Position numbers and translations under genes: made by a program. From Symbiodinium natans (taxonomy: Eukaryota > Sar > Dinophyceae > Suessiales > Symbiodiniaceae): a stretch of DNA of 64,000 nucleotides. The stretch lies in NCBI GenBank assembly GCA_905221605.1, contig CAJNDS010002088.1, positions 300,001 through 364,000 of the forward strand, in the 5' to 3' direction. The notes beneath the pieces are model-generated. The model was not told the DNA's origin, ran no database searches, and saw only the letters and a program-made list of their open reading frames with translations. Below are positions 11,229 through 21,479 of the stretch, piece after piece (position 1 is the stretch's first letter; each line of letters begins with the position of its first letter).

Positions 11229-11306
11229 AGGCCGGACTTCCCTGGCCTGTAGCTGATGCAGCAGGCGCTCTGCGTCCACAAGGCAGTCCCGAGGCAGCAG
11301 CGGACC
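11229..11306 (-). CDS. Candidate exon, unrecognised
   Basis: Minus-strand frame after GGCAG|G: GPLLPRDCLVDAERLLHQLQ, then AREVRPP. Amphipathic helix. A GTTTAGGG donor follows at the left edge. Confidence 0.4.
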
Positions 11307-12205
11307 CTGCCAAGGATTGGGGTTTAGGGTTTAGGGCTTGGGGATTAGGGTCTAGGGTTTAGGGTTTAGGGCTTGGGGTTGAGGGTTTGGGTTTTAGGGT
11401 TTAGGGTCTAGGGCTTAAGGGTGCTTAGGGCTTAGGGGGTGCTTAGGTAGGGTCTAGGGTCTAGGGTTTAGGTTTGAGGGTTGCCCCTGATGCGGCTTAG
11501 CGCTCAGAGGGGCTTTCTACATCCTGAGCCCAGAGCCCGAAAAACTTCGGGTTCAGGGTTTGGTTTAGGGTTTAGGCTTCAGGGTTTAGGGATTAGGGTT
11601 GCCCTAAAAACTTTCAAAACAAGTCTCAACTCCTGCAACAACAAATAGTACTAGTACAGTAGAAAACACAGTAGATTATCCCAAGCCCCCTAAGTCTCCG
11701 TGTCGGTTAGAAGAGCCCATACCTTCGATCAGACAAAGGATCCCTATGTAAATGCAGGGCATGTTTCTTACTGGGCTCTTCGAGTGACCTACTGTACCAC
11801 TATTTGCTCAAGAACCCCCAATCCCTACATTGCCCTGATAAGGAAGAATGCTTTTTTCTCAAATAGTAGTGTATATTCTACTGTATGTAGATCTCAAGAC
11901 CCCGTCTTCACGGGAGACAAAGCACCTTAGGGCCCTATACCCCTGAGGTTTGGAGGGCCAGGGGAGGGGTGCGACCTTAGGGGTAGGAGGCGTAATCCCC
12001 TGATAAACACTCAACTCTTCAAGCCCTAAACGGCCTAAACTCCTTAAAATTCCTAAGAAGCCCTAGACTCCTAAACCGCCTGAAGGCCAACAAGCCCCAA
12101 AGCCTCAATGTCACGAGATTTAACCAACAGAACAGAACCGCTGAACCCTGTTCAGGGTTTAGGGTTTGGGGTTTAGGGCTAGCCCCTGGACACACCCCTA
12201 CTCCG
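11307..12205. repeat. Repeat-rich stretch
   Basis: Degenerate TTTAGGG/GCTTAGGG variants occupy 11320-11480. A family-G inverted-repeat element lies around 11640-11895 (TATTTGCTCAAGAACCCCC and its complement). I see no assembled gene. Confidence 0.5.
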
Positions 12206-12209
12206 TCAC

Positions 12210-12254
12210 CTGGTCCTCCTCTTGGCCCAGCTTGGGAACCAACAGTGTCGAGAC
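12210..12254 (-). CDS. Candidate 45-nt exon, unrecognised
   Basis: CTGAAG|GTC ... CAG|GTGACG gives exactly 15 codons (VSTLLVPKLGQEEDQ) in phase 0 at both ends, with a textbook donor. Confidence 0.4.
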
Positions 12255-12744
12255 CTTCAGCACTGTCTAGAGGCCGGGGTTTAGGGATTTCGGGTTTGGG
12301 GCCTTTGTAGATGGTGCATGTGAAGGGCCCAGAGCTATCAACCCTACACCCCCACACCCCAAACCTCTAAGCCCTAAACCCCTAAACCTTAAGCCCGAAA
12401 TCCTCAAACCCAAACCTTGAACCCCAAGCCCTAAACCCTAAACTAATCCAAGCCTCTAGACAGTGCCAAAGCTAGAAACCTTAAACCTTACCGTACCCCT
12501 CAAACCCTAAACCTTAAGCCCTAAACCCTAAACCCTAAACCCAAAACCCAATACCCTAAACCTTGAACCCTAAACCCTCAACCCTGCGCCACGTGGATTG
12601 CTCGTGAACCAGATGCAGGAGCTTTAGGGGAGGAAGCCGGGCATCGCCAAAACCCTGACACCTCTCCACACACGACCCAGCAACTTAGGGTTTAGGGTTT
12701 AGGGTTGAGGGTTTAGGGTTTAGGGCTTCGGGTTATGGGTTTCC

Positions 12745-12836
12745 GAGCTCCTCGCGGCATCGCGCGCGAGGTAGTGGAAACGTTTCTCCGCACTGAAGCG
12801 CGGATCCAGGAGGATGGAGATGACAAAGCGAAAGAC
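12745..12836 (-). CDS. Candidate exon, unrecognised
   Basis: Starts at TCAAG|GTC immediately inside the end of a family-G element. Translation VFRFVISILLDPRFSAEKRF, then HYLARDAARSS, with high third-position GC. This is one of the more convincing isolated exons. Confidence 0.45.
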
Positions 12837-12837
12837 C

Positions 12838-12972
12838 TTGACTACTAATTGCTCAAGGCCCCCCCCCGCCAAGAAAAAAAAACTCTTCCTAGGAAGGGAA
12901 AAAGTCGGAGTATTCTTCTTGTTTGTTTTTTCTTTTGGTGTGGGAGGGGCTCTGAAGCAAATAGTAGTTGAG
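12838..12972. mobile_element. MITE-like element, family G
   Basis: Ends CTACTAATTGCTCAAG and GCAAATAGTAG form an inverted repeat. Copies are also at about 11640-11895, 18230-18335, 23648-23752 and 28415-28568. Here one end abuts a candidate acceptor (TCAAG|GTC), so it may be an introner. Confidence 0.55.
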
Positions 12973-13039
12973 GGTTTAGAGGGGGCATTTCATGTTCCCG
13001 AACAGTCTAAGAGCAAGCGGGGCCCTATTCCCTAAAGCC

Positions 13040-13168
13040 TACTTGGAAGTTCATGGTATTTACTAACCCAAGTATAGCTGCAAATATAACCGTGTTAGTT
13101 AAGGGGCCTTATACGTGGGCTATAAGTAGAGTCATAACTGGGTAATAAGCACCATGAACCTCCAAGTA
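13040..13168. mobile_element. MITE-like element, family A
   Basis: Both inverted ends are present (CCTACTTGGAAGTTCATGGT and CATGAACCTCCAAGTA). 129 bp, with no telomere block inside. Confidence 0.75.
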
Positions 13169-13169
13169 A

Positions 13170-13559
13170 ACCCTAAACCCTACATGAGGTCTCGAAAAAA
13201 ACCTTACCGGCCCTAGAAAAACAAAGGATTAGGGTTTAGTGTTTGGGGTTTCGGGTTTAGGCATCGGTATCCCAGTATGGGGAACACTGCTGGCTTTCAG
13301 GTCTTGTTGTTTCTCCACTCGCTCTTCACTTGGTAGTTTTTTAGTAGGGAATGAGGGCATGAGGTACAGTGACAGCAGTGACTAAGAAATCACTGGATTA
13401 AGTAGCGAGCATGCTCGCGGCTGGATCCCGGATTAAAAATGCAAAAATTGAGAGCAAGACTAAATTAAGAAATCGAGGGTACCCTCATCCTGCTAAATTT
13501 CTTAAATTTGGTTGTTTTTGGCAACCGCCCCTCAGTTTCTAGACAGAAAACAATTTAAG
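13170..13559. other. Unique stretch, nothing recognised
   Basis: Contains a short TTAGGGTTTAG remnant and an A/T-rich segment with AAATTAAGAAATCGAGGG words that foreshadow the tandem array to the right. No gene seen. Confidence 0.4.
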
Positions 13560-14037
13560 AAATCCAGCCTCTCCCCCCTTGAATGAAAAGTCTCCCCCCC
13601 TTCAAATAAGAAACTCAGCCCCTCGATTGCTTAAACTTAAGAAATCCAGCCCCTCGATTTCTTACTTTTAAGCAATCCAGCCCCTCAATTTCTTAAATTT
13701 AAGAATTCCAGCCCCTCGATTTCTTAAATTTAAGAAATCCAGCCCCTCGATTTCTTAAATTTGGCGGGTCCCTACCCCGCGCCGCCCTTTCGAATAAGAA
13801 ATCCAGCCCTGAAGTTCTGAATTCGAGGGGTTTTTGGGTCCTCCCGCCCCCCTCAAACAAGAAATCCGGGTTTTGCACCCCCCCCTCCCCCCCTGTGAAA
13901 TTCTTGATTTAGGTGGTTTTGGTCCTTCCGGACTGCCCCCCCCCTCCCCCCAATAAGAAACTCAGCCCCTCGATTTCTTAAATTTAAGAAATCCAGCCTC
14001 TCGATTTCTTAAATTTAAGAAATCCAGCCCCTGGAGG
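13560..14037. repeat. Tandem array with A/T palindrome unit
   Basis: Unit of about 31 bp containing ATTTCTTAAATTTAAGAAAT, a perfect palindrome, followed by CCAGCCCCTCG. Clean units at about 13620-13760 and 13965-14037 flank degenerate units with C-rich spacers (13790-13960). The array ends exactly where the Rep-like relic begins. Confidence 0.8.
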
Positions 14038-14039
14038 TC

Positions 14040-14790
14040 CGGCATACGTGGAGGTAGAGCCGTGGCACGCAGGTCGAGTGCATTGGAGAGCAGGCTTTCG
14101 CCGTACTTGGACACGTAGCCCGCCACGTAACGTAGCAAGGCGCCCATTGGACGTCCTGTGCGCAGCGCAAGATCCGCAGGAGGGCGAGCATGCACGGTCG
14201 CAAGGACGCTTTACTCATTCGCCGTAGTGGGTCACTTGGATCACCCACCGCTTCTCCTCTGCATCCCACTGGCAGGGGCGCCCGCGTTGCACCTTCCACG
14301 CTGCCGAGCACTCGATCAGAGTGCCACTCCCGCGATCTCCGCATCCATCACGGGCATGGTGCGCAGATTTGATGGTGCAGCAGTAAACCTGGAATCTGGT
14401 CCAGCCAAAAGAGAGCACGAAGATGCATGGCACCACGCCCCTTGCCGTACTCGTGCTGCAAGCCATGGATCCTGGAATTCAAAACGGCCGAAGTAGGCTC
14501 GAACGCCAGGGAGTCTGGCGTCGCTCTTCGATTGCTCCGCCATCGGTCGGCACTGGCTCCGGTGCAGCCCGCCAGAAAGCCCTCGCATAGTTGCTGCAAG
14601 GCGTGTGCGATCTGGGCCGGGCAGATCACGATTAGGGCCTTTCCGGAGTTCCGCGTGGGCGTGTTGCAGCCAGTACGGAAAGGGAAACGACCACTCGCAA
14701 GGGGATATGGTCAGAAATAGGTCGGGTTCCCCGTGTTGCTCGACCGCCGCCAGCTGCTTGGGGCTTTTAGACTGTACCGTATATCATCCA
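14040..14790 (-). pseudogene. Frameshifted HUH/Rep-like (Helitron-type) transposon protein relic
   Basis: Read on the minus strand in three changing frames: EQHGEPDLFLTISPCEWSFP (about 14745-14650); VRAYFGRFEFQ (about 14500); HEYGKGRGAMHLRALFWL (about 14440-14390); WKVQRGRPCQWDAEEKRWVI (about 14290-14240); and ALLRYVAGYVSKYGESLLSN (about 14140-14080). The order matches the replication-initiator (Rep) region of Helitron-like proteins, where a residue pair HxH follows an RG motif. Here the second histidine reads as arginine (HLR). At least three frameshifts, and no start or helicase part, mean it is dead. The family call is by pattern memory only. The alternative is another PIF1-helicase-associated repeat protein. 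Confidence 0.5.
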
Positions 14791-14854
14791 TCCCATAAAG
14801 GGTATCTATACGCGGATACAAGGTACCTAAATCCGTCATTCCCCCAATAAGCGG

Positions 14855-15072
14855 GTGGCCGGTGGCTCGGTGGCGGGTGGCTGGTGGGTGGTGGCTGGTG
14901 GTGGCTGGTGGTGGCTGGTGGTGGCTGGTGGTGGCTGGTGGTGGCTGGTGGTGGCTGCGCTGCTGGCGGCTGCTGGCGGCTGCTGGCGGCTGGCGGGTGG
15001 TGTGATGGTGTGGTGGTGTGGTGGGTGGTGCTTGGTGGTTGGTGGTTGGTGGTGGGTGGTGGGTGGCGGGCG
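14855..15072. repeat. GGTGGCTGGT minisatellite
   Basis: Near-perfect repeats of GGTGGCTGGT and variants (GGCGGCTGCT, GGTGGTGTGG), strongly G-rich on the plus strand. First part of a 1.8-kb low-complexity cluster. Confidence 0.9.
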
Positions 15073-15099
15073 GCGGGCGGCGGGGGTGGTGTGTGTGTG

Positions 15100-15545
15100 A
15101 GAGAGAGAGACAGAGAGAGAAAGAGAGAAAGAGAGAAAGAGAGAAAGAGAGAAAGAGAGAAAGAGAGAAAGAGAGAAAGAGAGAAAGAGAGAAAGAGAGA
15201 AAGAGAGAAAGAGAGAAAGAGAGAAAGAGAGAAAGAGAGAAAGAGAGAAAGAGAGAAAGAGAAAAAGAGAGAAAGAGAGAAAGAGAGAAAGAGAGAAAGA
15301 GAGAAAGAGAGAAAGAGAGAAAGAGAGAAAGAGAGAAAGAGAGAAAGAGAGAAAGAGAGAAAGAGAGAAAGAGAGAAAGAGAGAAAGAGAGAAAGAGAGA
15401 AAGAGAGAAAGAGAGAAAGAGAGAAAGAGAGAAAGAGAGAAAGAGAGAAAGAGAGAAAGAGAGAAAAGAGAGAAAGAGAGAAAGAGAGAAAAGAGAGAAA
15501 GAGAGGAGAAAGAGAGAAAGAGAGAAAAGAGAAAGCGTGAGAAAA
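15100..15545. repeat. GAGAGAAA microsatellite
   Basis: About 50 units of GAGAGAAA with few interruptions, so the plus strand is purine-only for over 400 bp. Long ORFs here on both strands are translations of the repeat, not genes. Confidence 0.95.
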
Positions 15546-15559
15546 GAGGAGAAGTGCGT

Positions 15560-15750
15560 GTGCGTTTGATGAGTCGTGAGAGGAGTGGTGCGTGTGCCTG
15601 TGCGTGCGTGGTGGTGTGTGTGCGTGTGGTGTGCGTGTGGTGTGCGTGTGGGTGCGTGTGTGCGTGTGGGTGGTGTGGGTGCGTGTGGGTGCGTGTGTGT
15701 CTGTGTGTGGTGTGTGTGTGTTGTGTGTGTGTGTGGGTGTGTGTGTGTGT

Positions 15751-15818
<68 letters not shown>

Positions 15819-15919
15819 GTGCGCGTGCGCGTGCGCAGGCGCGTTCGCGTGCGCGTGCGCGTGCGCGTGCGCGTGGGCGCCCGCCAGCGCGTGCGTGCGT
15901 GCGTGCGTGCGTTCGTTCG

Positions 15920-15951
<32 letters not shown>

Positions 15952-16575
15952 TGTGCGCGTGCGTGTGTGTGTGTGTTGTGGGTGGGTGTGTGGTGTGTGT
16001 GTGCGCGTGTGTGATGTGTGTGTGTCTGTGTGTGTGTGGGTGTGTGTTGTGTGTGGTTGTGTGCGTGTGCGTGTGGTGTGGGTGTTGCGTGTGCGGTGTG
16101 GGTGTGCGTGTGCGTGTGGGTGTGTCGTGTGTGTGGTGGTGGTGTGTGTGTGTCGTGTGTTGTTGTGTGGGTTTGTGTGTGTGTTGTTGTGTGTGTGTGT
16201 GTTGTGTGTGTCGTTGTGTGTGGTGTGTGTGTGTCGTGTGTGTGTGTGTGTGTGTGTTGTGTGTGTCGTGTGTGTGTGTGTCGTGTGTGTGTGTGCGTGT
16301 GTCGTGTGTGTGTGTGTGTGTGTGTCGTGTGTGTGTGTGTGTGTGTGTGTGTGTCGTGTGTGTGTGGTGTTGTGTCGTGTGGTGTCCTTGTGGTGTGTGT
16401 GGGTGTGTGTGGTGTGTCGTGTGTGTTGTGTGTGTGTGCGTGCGTGCGCGTGCGTGCGTGCGTGCGTGTGCGTGCGTGTGCGTGCGTGTGCGTGCGTGCG
16501 TGCGTGCGTGGGTGTGTGTGTGTGTGTGTGTGTGTGCGCGTGCGCGTGTGTGTGCGTGTGTGTGCGTGTGCGCAA
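15560..16575. repeat. (GT)n and GTGCG microsatellite
   Basis: Runs of TG, TGCG and GTGTCG. Alternating purine-pyrimidine sequence throughout, with potential for Z-DNA. The very long histidine/threonine- or cysteine/valine-rich ORFs are artefacts. Confidence 0.95.
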
Positions 16576-16607
16576 GCCGTGGATTGGAAACTAATTGATC
16601 GATCAGC

Positions 16608-16692
16608 AAATATGTATGTATGTGCATACATATATACATATGTATACAGGATGATATATGTATGTATATATATATATATACATATGTATACG
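16608..16692. repeat. AT-rich TATG/CATA microsatellite
   Basis: ATGTATGTATGTGCATACAT and (TA)n runs close the cluster. Confidence 0.85.
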
Positions 16693-16816
16693 GGATGAAG
16701 GCTGCAGCAAGAAGCAGTGTGTATCCTGCAACCAATCAGCAGCTTCGTGTCCTAACCAAGGGCTTGAAAGGCACACGGATCCACATTGGGGCCAACCCCT
16801 ATGGCCTTGCTGTCCC

Positions 16817-16954
16817 TACTTGGAGGTTCATGCTACTTACAAGCCACTTATGACTGCACTTATAACCCACTTAGAAGCCCCTCAAGTGCCTTCACATGGT
16901 TGTTAGTGGGTGACAAAGTGCAGTTGTGTTGGGCTAATAAGCACCCTCCAAGTA
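16817..16954. mobile_element. MITE-like element, family A
   Basis: CTACTTGGAGGTTCATG at the left and a shortened CCTCCAAGTA at the right. The island 16695-16815 to its left has open frames on both strands (plus: LKGTRIHIGANPYGLAV; minus: VGPNVDPCAFQAL). I cannot choose between them. Confidence 0.65.
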
Positions 16955-17028
16955 CAGCCTAAGCCCTAAACCCTAAACCCAAAACCCAAAACCTGAAACC
17001 CAAAACCCTAAACCACCCTAAACCCTAC

Positions 17029-17094
17029 AAACTGCCGGGGCACCTCCACATTCTTTCCCATAAGCACCGGCTGCAGCAGCTCCGCTCTGTGGAC
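17029..17094 (-). CDS. Candidate exon, unrecognised
   Basis: GCAAG|GTC ... TTT|GTAGGG gives exactly 22 codons (VHRAELLQPVLMGKNVEVPR). The donor merges into the flanking telomere motif (GTAGGGTTTAGGG). Confidence 0.45.
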
Positions 17095-17691
17095 CTTGCA
17101 TCTCGCAAGTGAGCTTCGCCAAGCCATGGGGTTTGGGGTTAAAAGGCTAAACCCTAAACCCTAAACAATAAAACCCTAAACCCTAAACCCTAAACCCTAA
17201 ACCCTAAACCCTAAACCCTAGGCTACGAGAGTCTACCTTAGATCCCCAAAAAACCGACAACCCCGAAACCCTAAACCCGCTCTCTATATTTAGACATCTA
17301 AAGACGAACCTTAAAACCTCCACGTGGTGCTCCAAGGCTTGGAAGGTCTGGTTAGTTATAGGGAATACTAGTATACCACCCCAAAAAGGTACTACATAGG
17401 AGCCTTTGGGTAGAAGTTCGGGCTTAGGTTTTATTTAGGGTTTTGGGCGTAGGGGGAAGTCTGCTCTGCGGGACGGCCCTCCTTCTTGGTAACTTGAGGG
17501 GCTCGGAAAAATTACTAACCCTCATAGTCCCTATATAAATATGCAACAGAATCCCCCCCAACCCAATTCTAAAAAACTAACTAGACCCGGGAGTGACCCA
17601 AGAAAAAAGGGTACCCTTTTTGGTTTTCAGGGGATTGCACGGGGAACCACAACTCTAAAAAAAGGAAAGACGGGCCTACTCCCGGTTCTAG

Positions 17692-17810
17692 TTAAGGCCT
17701 TTGCACTAACGTCAGCGGAGCCGCTAGCACGCGGAGCACCAGAATGCGAAGGCGGAAGTCTGTGGAGGCCCGATCTGCGATGCGCAGCAGCGGAAAGAGC
17801 CAGCTGGTGC
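17692..17810 (-). CDS. Candidate exon, unrecognised
   Basis: After AATGAG|GC: TSWLFPLLRIADRASTDFRL, then RILVLRVLAAPLTLVQR. Hydrophobic stretches alternate with arginine and could be membrane-associated. I did not find partner exons that would place it in a channel. Confidence 0.4.
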
Positions 17811-18229
17811 CTCATTGGGGGGCAACCCCCCCAAAGCAAGGCCCTATAAACCCTAAACCCTAAACCCTCAACCCTAAACCCTAAACCCTAAACCCTAAAC
17901 CCTAAACCCTAAATGCCACCTGTTTCCTTCGTTAAGGGGTATTGGGCTCGTTGGGATCCTTTGGGACACTTGGATTACTGTTGATGCCATCGAACTGCGG
18001 TGGAGTTGAGGGCTTCTGGGAATTAAGGTTTAGGGTTTAGGGCTTAAGTGAACTAGTAAGGATCTTGAGCGCCACCCTAAACCCTAAATCCTAAATCCTA
18101 AACCCTAAACCCTAAACCCTAAAGCCTAAACCCCTGAGGGTCGCATTCCTCAGAGGTAGGGTTGAGGGTGTAGGGTTTAGGGTTCATGGTTTCGGGTTTC
18201 GGGTGTAGGGTTTGCATTAGCTAGCAACT

Positions 18230-18335
18230 GCTTAAGAACCCCCACGGAAAACATGAAGATATTCTTCCCTGTAAGGGTACTACAGGGATTCTTATTTTTC
18301 GTGTTTTGAGGAGATCTTAAGCAAATGGTAGCTTT
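18230..18335. mobile_element. MITE-like element, family G
   Basis: GCTAGCAACTGCTTAAGAAC on the left and CTTAAGCAAATGGTAGC on the right form an imperfect inverted repeat. Confidence 0.5.
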
Positions 18336-18409
18336 AGGGCTCGCGCGGATGATAGGTCCACATGTTGGGTTCTTAAGGCATCCGGCCCTTGAAGCTCCAG
18401 AAATACGGT

Positions 18410-18640
18410 TTAGGGTTTGGGGTTTGGGGTTTGGGGTTTAGGGTTTAGGGTTTAGGGTTTAGGGTTTGGGGATTGGGGATTGGGGTTTAGGGTTTAGGGT
18501 TTGGGGATTGGGGTTTAGGGTTTGGGGTTTAGGGTTTGGGGATTGGGGTTTAGGGTTTAGGGTTCGGGGATTGGGGTTTAGGGTTTAGGGTTTGGGGTTT
18601 AGGGTTCGGGGTTTAGGGTTTTGAGTTTGGGGCTTGAGGC
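18410..18640. repeat. Telomere-variant block
   Basis: TTTAGGG mixed with GTTTGGG and GATTGGG units in one orientation. The interleaving is irregular, as in an old, diverged block. Confidence 0.8.
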
Positions 18641-19212
18641 TTGCCCTGGAACAGGTTCCCAGATAAACCCGGACAAGCCACATCTGGTTCTAAGGGTAGT
18701 TAAGTACATGATCCCGGAGTATGGGCCTTTACCCTATACCAGAAATATGACCCTGCGGCATCTCTAAAACCTGCTAAGGCCTTAACGTGATTCCTCTTGA
18801 AGAATACATCAACACATGCTTCATTGTTCATTGGGGCTTGTCGCTAAAAACCTAAACAACTAGAAGCACGGAGACCCTAAACCCTAAACTTTAGTTTCGG
18901 GTTTAGGGGTTGAGCGTTTAGGGGTTGAGCGTTTAGGGTTTAGGGCTAGGGGGTTTAGGGTTCAGGGTTGGGGTGTTATGCCCCAAGCCTGAAGAAACTT
19001 AACCCCATAGCCCGTAAACCTAAACGCTGAACCCCAAGCCCTAAACCCTCATCCCTATAAACCCTAGACGCTAAACCCTGTAATCCCTGAACCCTCAACA
19101 TTCGAGGCCTAGAAACTTTGGGTGGGGTTCGGGATGAATGAAGAGTTCTGGGGTTTAGGGTTTAGGGTTTAGGGTTTAGGGTTTAGGGTTTAGGGCAATT
19201 AAAAGGGGGGGG

Positions 19213-19287
19213 GGGGGGTGCCCGCCTCCCAAGCTGAAGCGCTCGCTGAGGACGTCCACGGTGCGGAGGAGGATGAGGAACAGCGTC
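19213..19287 (-). CDS. Candidate exon, unrecognised
   Basis: After CTCAG|G: TLFLILLRTVDVLSERFSLG. Strong third-position GC and an amphipathic helix. Confidence 0.4.
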
Positions 19288-19584
19288 CTGAGCTAAGGAA
19301 AGCCTAAGGCCCGAAGCCCTACACCTCAAAGGGTTTAGGGTGTAGGGTTTAGGGTTTAGGGTTTAGGGTGGGTTTAGGGTTTAGGGTTTAGGGTTTAGGG
19401 TTTAGGGTTTAGGGTTTAACCCTGAACCCTTTGCCCTGTGCCCTTCTCGGTCGCCCCGTAACCTGGGATGAAAAAGGGTGCACTTGTTTTGGCCTGCTAG
19501 GTCGCCCAGTAAGGGTTTAGGGTTTAGGGTTTAGGGTTTAGGGTTTAGGGTTTAGGGTTTAAGGGAACCTAAACCTACCAAAAA

Positions 19585-19680
19585 GGGAATACGGGTACTA
19601 CTGGGCATCCTAGCCTACAGGGGCTTAGAAACCCTCGAAAACGGAATAAGGGCACTAAGGGCATCCTACCTTTTTACCCA
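19585..19680. repeat. Repeat related to a channel-gene intron (introner family 3)
   Basis: GGGTACTACTGGGCATCCTAG and a second degenerate copy (GGGCACTAAGGGCATCCTA). The same words occur in introns 25567-25700 and 50244-50359. Confidence 0.5.
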
Positions 19681-19699
19681 CCCTCAACCCTTTGCCCTT

Positions 19700-19782
19700 T
19701 ACCCTGACTCCTGGACAGCAACCGAGAATGTGGTCGGACATCTCTGACAGAGTTCAAATGTCTGATCTCTCAGCTCGTTGAG
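19700..19782 (-). CDS. Candidate exon, unrecognised
   Basis: Minus-strand frame ELRDQTFELCQRCPTTFSVA. Boundaries not settled. Confidence 0.35.
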
Positions 19783-19945
19783 GGTTTAGGGCTATTTAGG
19801 GTTTAGGGCTTAGTGGGTTTAGGGTTTAGGGTTTAGGGTTTAGGGTTTAGGGTTGAGGGCTGAGGGTTTAGTTCCTTAGGGCTTAAAGCTTGGGGTGCGA
19901 AAGATGGCGGTAAGTGGCAAATCTATTGTTGGGAGTGGAAGGCTT

Positions 19946-20027
19946 AGGTATCGGACCAAGAGGCAGGGACGTGCTGTCAGAAGGCCCCTCCAAGAAGAGC
20001 TTGTCGTCGTGCTCCATCCACTCCTAA
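19946..20027 (-). CDS. Candidate exon, unrecognised
   Basis: CTTAG|GAG then EWMEHDDKLFLEGPSDSTSL. Acidic. Lies just left of the family-A MITE at 20033-20184. Confidence 0.4.
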
Positions 20028-20032
20028 GCGTG

Positions 20033-20184
20033 CACTTGGAGGTTCAGGGTACGTATTAACCCAGTCATAACTGTACGTGTTGCCCAATTACAACCATGTT
20101 AGGGCACTTAAGGGGCTTACAAGTGGGTCATAAGTACAGTCAGAGCTCATAACTGGGTTGTAAGTACCATGAACCTCCAAGTAA
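20033..20184. mobile_element. MITE-like element, family A
   Basis: GCACTTGGAGGTTCAGGGTA and CATGAACCTCCAAGTA ends. 152 bp without a telomere insert. Confidence 0.75.
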
Positions 20185-20679
20185 ACCCTTCAAACCAAAG
20201 TCCTCTACGATACGACGTGGTCCAGAAATGTGGGACACCCTGTTGTTGTGTGCGGCTAACATGGGAGCTTACGTACTGCTGGGGCCCCTACACGGCAAAC
20301 GGAACCAGAAAGGCCTTAGTGCTCGCAGCTACCCCTAAACCCTAGATCTACACCCTAAACCCCCACAATCCCTTAAGCACAAGTATGTCCATGCCCATTT
20401 TCGGTGTCCCCACCCTCAACTCCTTTGAACTGAAGGGAAGTTAGGGGGGTCCCTTGCAAGGGACTCCAAGGTTCCCAGTTTTGGGCTACATGAGGTTTAG
20501 GGTTTAGGGTTTAGGGTTTAGGGTTTAGGGTTTAGCCTACTAACAGTCCTTAATATGGGTTTTACTGCCCCCCCCCCCCCCCCACCCCCGATTAGAATCC
20601 CGATTAAGGACTGTCAGTATAAGGGGAACATCCCAACCCTAAGCCCTAAACCCTAAACTCTAAACCCTAAACCCGAGAA

Positions 20680-20832
20680 ACCCGAGAAACCCTAGAAACC
20701 CTAGAAACCCTGGAAACTCTAGAAACCCTAGAAACCCTAGAAACCCCTAGAAACCCTAGAAACCCCAGAAACCCTAGAAACCCTAGAAACCCTAGAAACC
20801 CTAGAAACCCTAGAAACCCTAGAAACCCTAAA
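20680..20832. repeat. Tandem AAACCCTAG array
   Basis: About fifteen units of AAACCCTAG(A), a 9-10-bp variant of the telomere motif, unusually regular compared with the 7-bp blocks. Confidence 0.85.
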
Positions 20833-20943
20833 GCCTGGCAACCCCCTCAATCGAATGCCAGATATCCGTCTGCCAGGTCCCTGCTCCCTGGCCTTCGGAG
20901 CTCTCTTCTTGCCTTAAACTCGATGCGCCCCGGATTCGAGAAA

Positions 20944-20952
20944 TGGGGGGGT

Positions 20953-20985
<33 letters not shown>

Positions 20986-21105
20986 TGGGTTTGGGGTTGA
21001 GGGTTGGGGGTTGAGGTTGAGGGGTTGGGGTTGAGGGTTTAGGGTTGTTTTCGGCTCGTGTCAGCGGGGAGAGGGGGGGGGGGTGGGGGGGGGGGGGGGG
21101 GGGTG
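20944..21105. repeat. Poly-G tracts
   Basis: Two runs of more than 15 G (about 20954-20984 and 21073-21103), separated by GGGTTGAGG words. Likely G-quadruplex formers and assembly-prone. Confidence 0.85.
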
Positions 21106-21479
21106 AGGGGCAGGCTAAGAGTTGAGGGTTGAGGGCCGCAACTCAGACTGAACACTGACCCTCGGCTGATAGATATGGGTTGGCGCTTGTTGGTTTTTGG
21201 GCTTGGGGCTGGAGGGTGTTGGGATGTAGGCCGGAATCAAGTTCTCTACCGCCACAAGATTTCACCGCCCTAAACCCCCCCCCCCCCCCCGAAAAAAATA
21301 TCTAACAGGTCCAAGAGCCTCCTATCCCCACACAAAGTACAATCGCAACACGACACAAACAAGACCGTTCTCCTCAAAAGTGGGTCTGAAATATTGCTTC
21401 TGACCCTAAAACCTAAACCCTAAACCCTAAACCCCTACACCCTAAACCTTAAACCCCAAGCCCTAAACCCCAGGAGTTC

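Noticed and set aside
14711-16735. Open frames of up to 674 codons on both strands
   Set aside because: They are translations of GT, GAGAGAAA and GGTGGCTGGT microsatellites (Thr/His, Ser/Leu, Cys/Val strings) and are open in several frames at once.
20680-20832. CRISPR-like array
   Set aside because: Short tandem telomere-variant units without unique spacers, in a eukaryotic genome.
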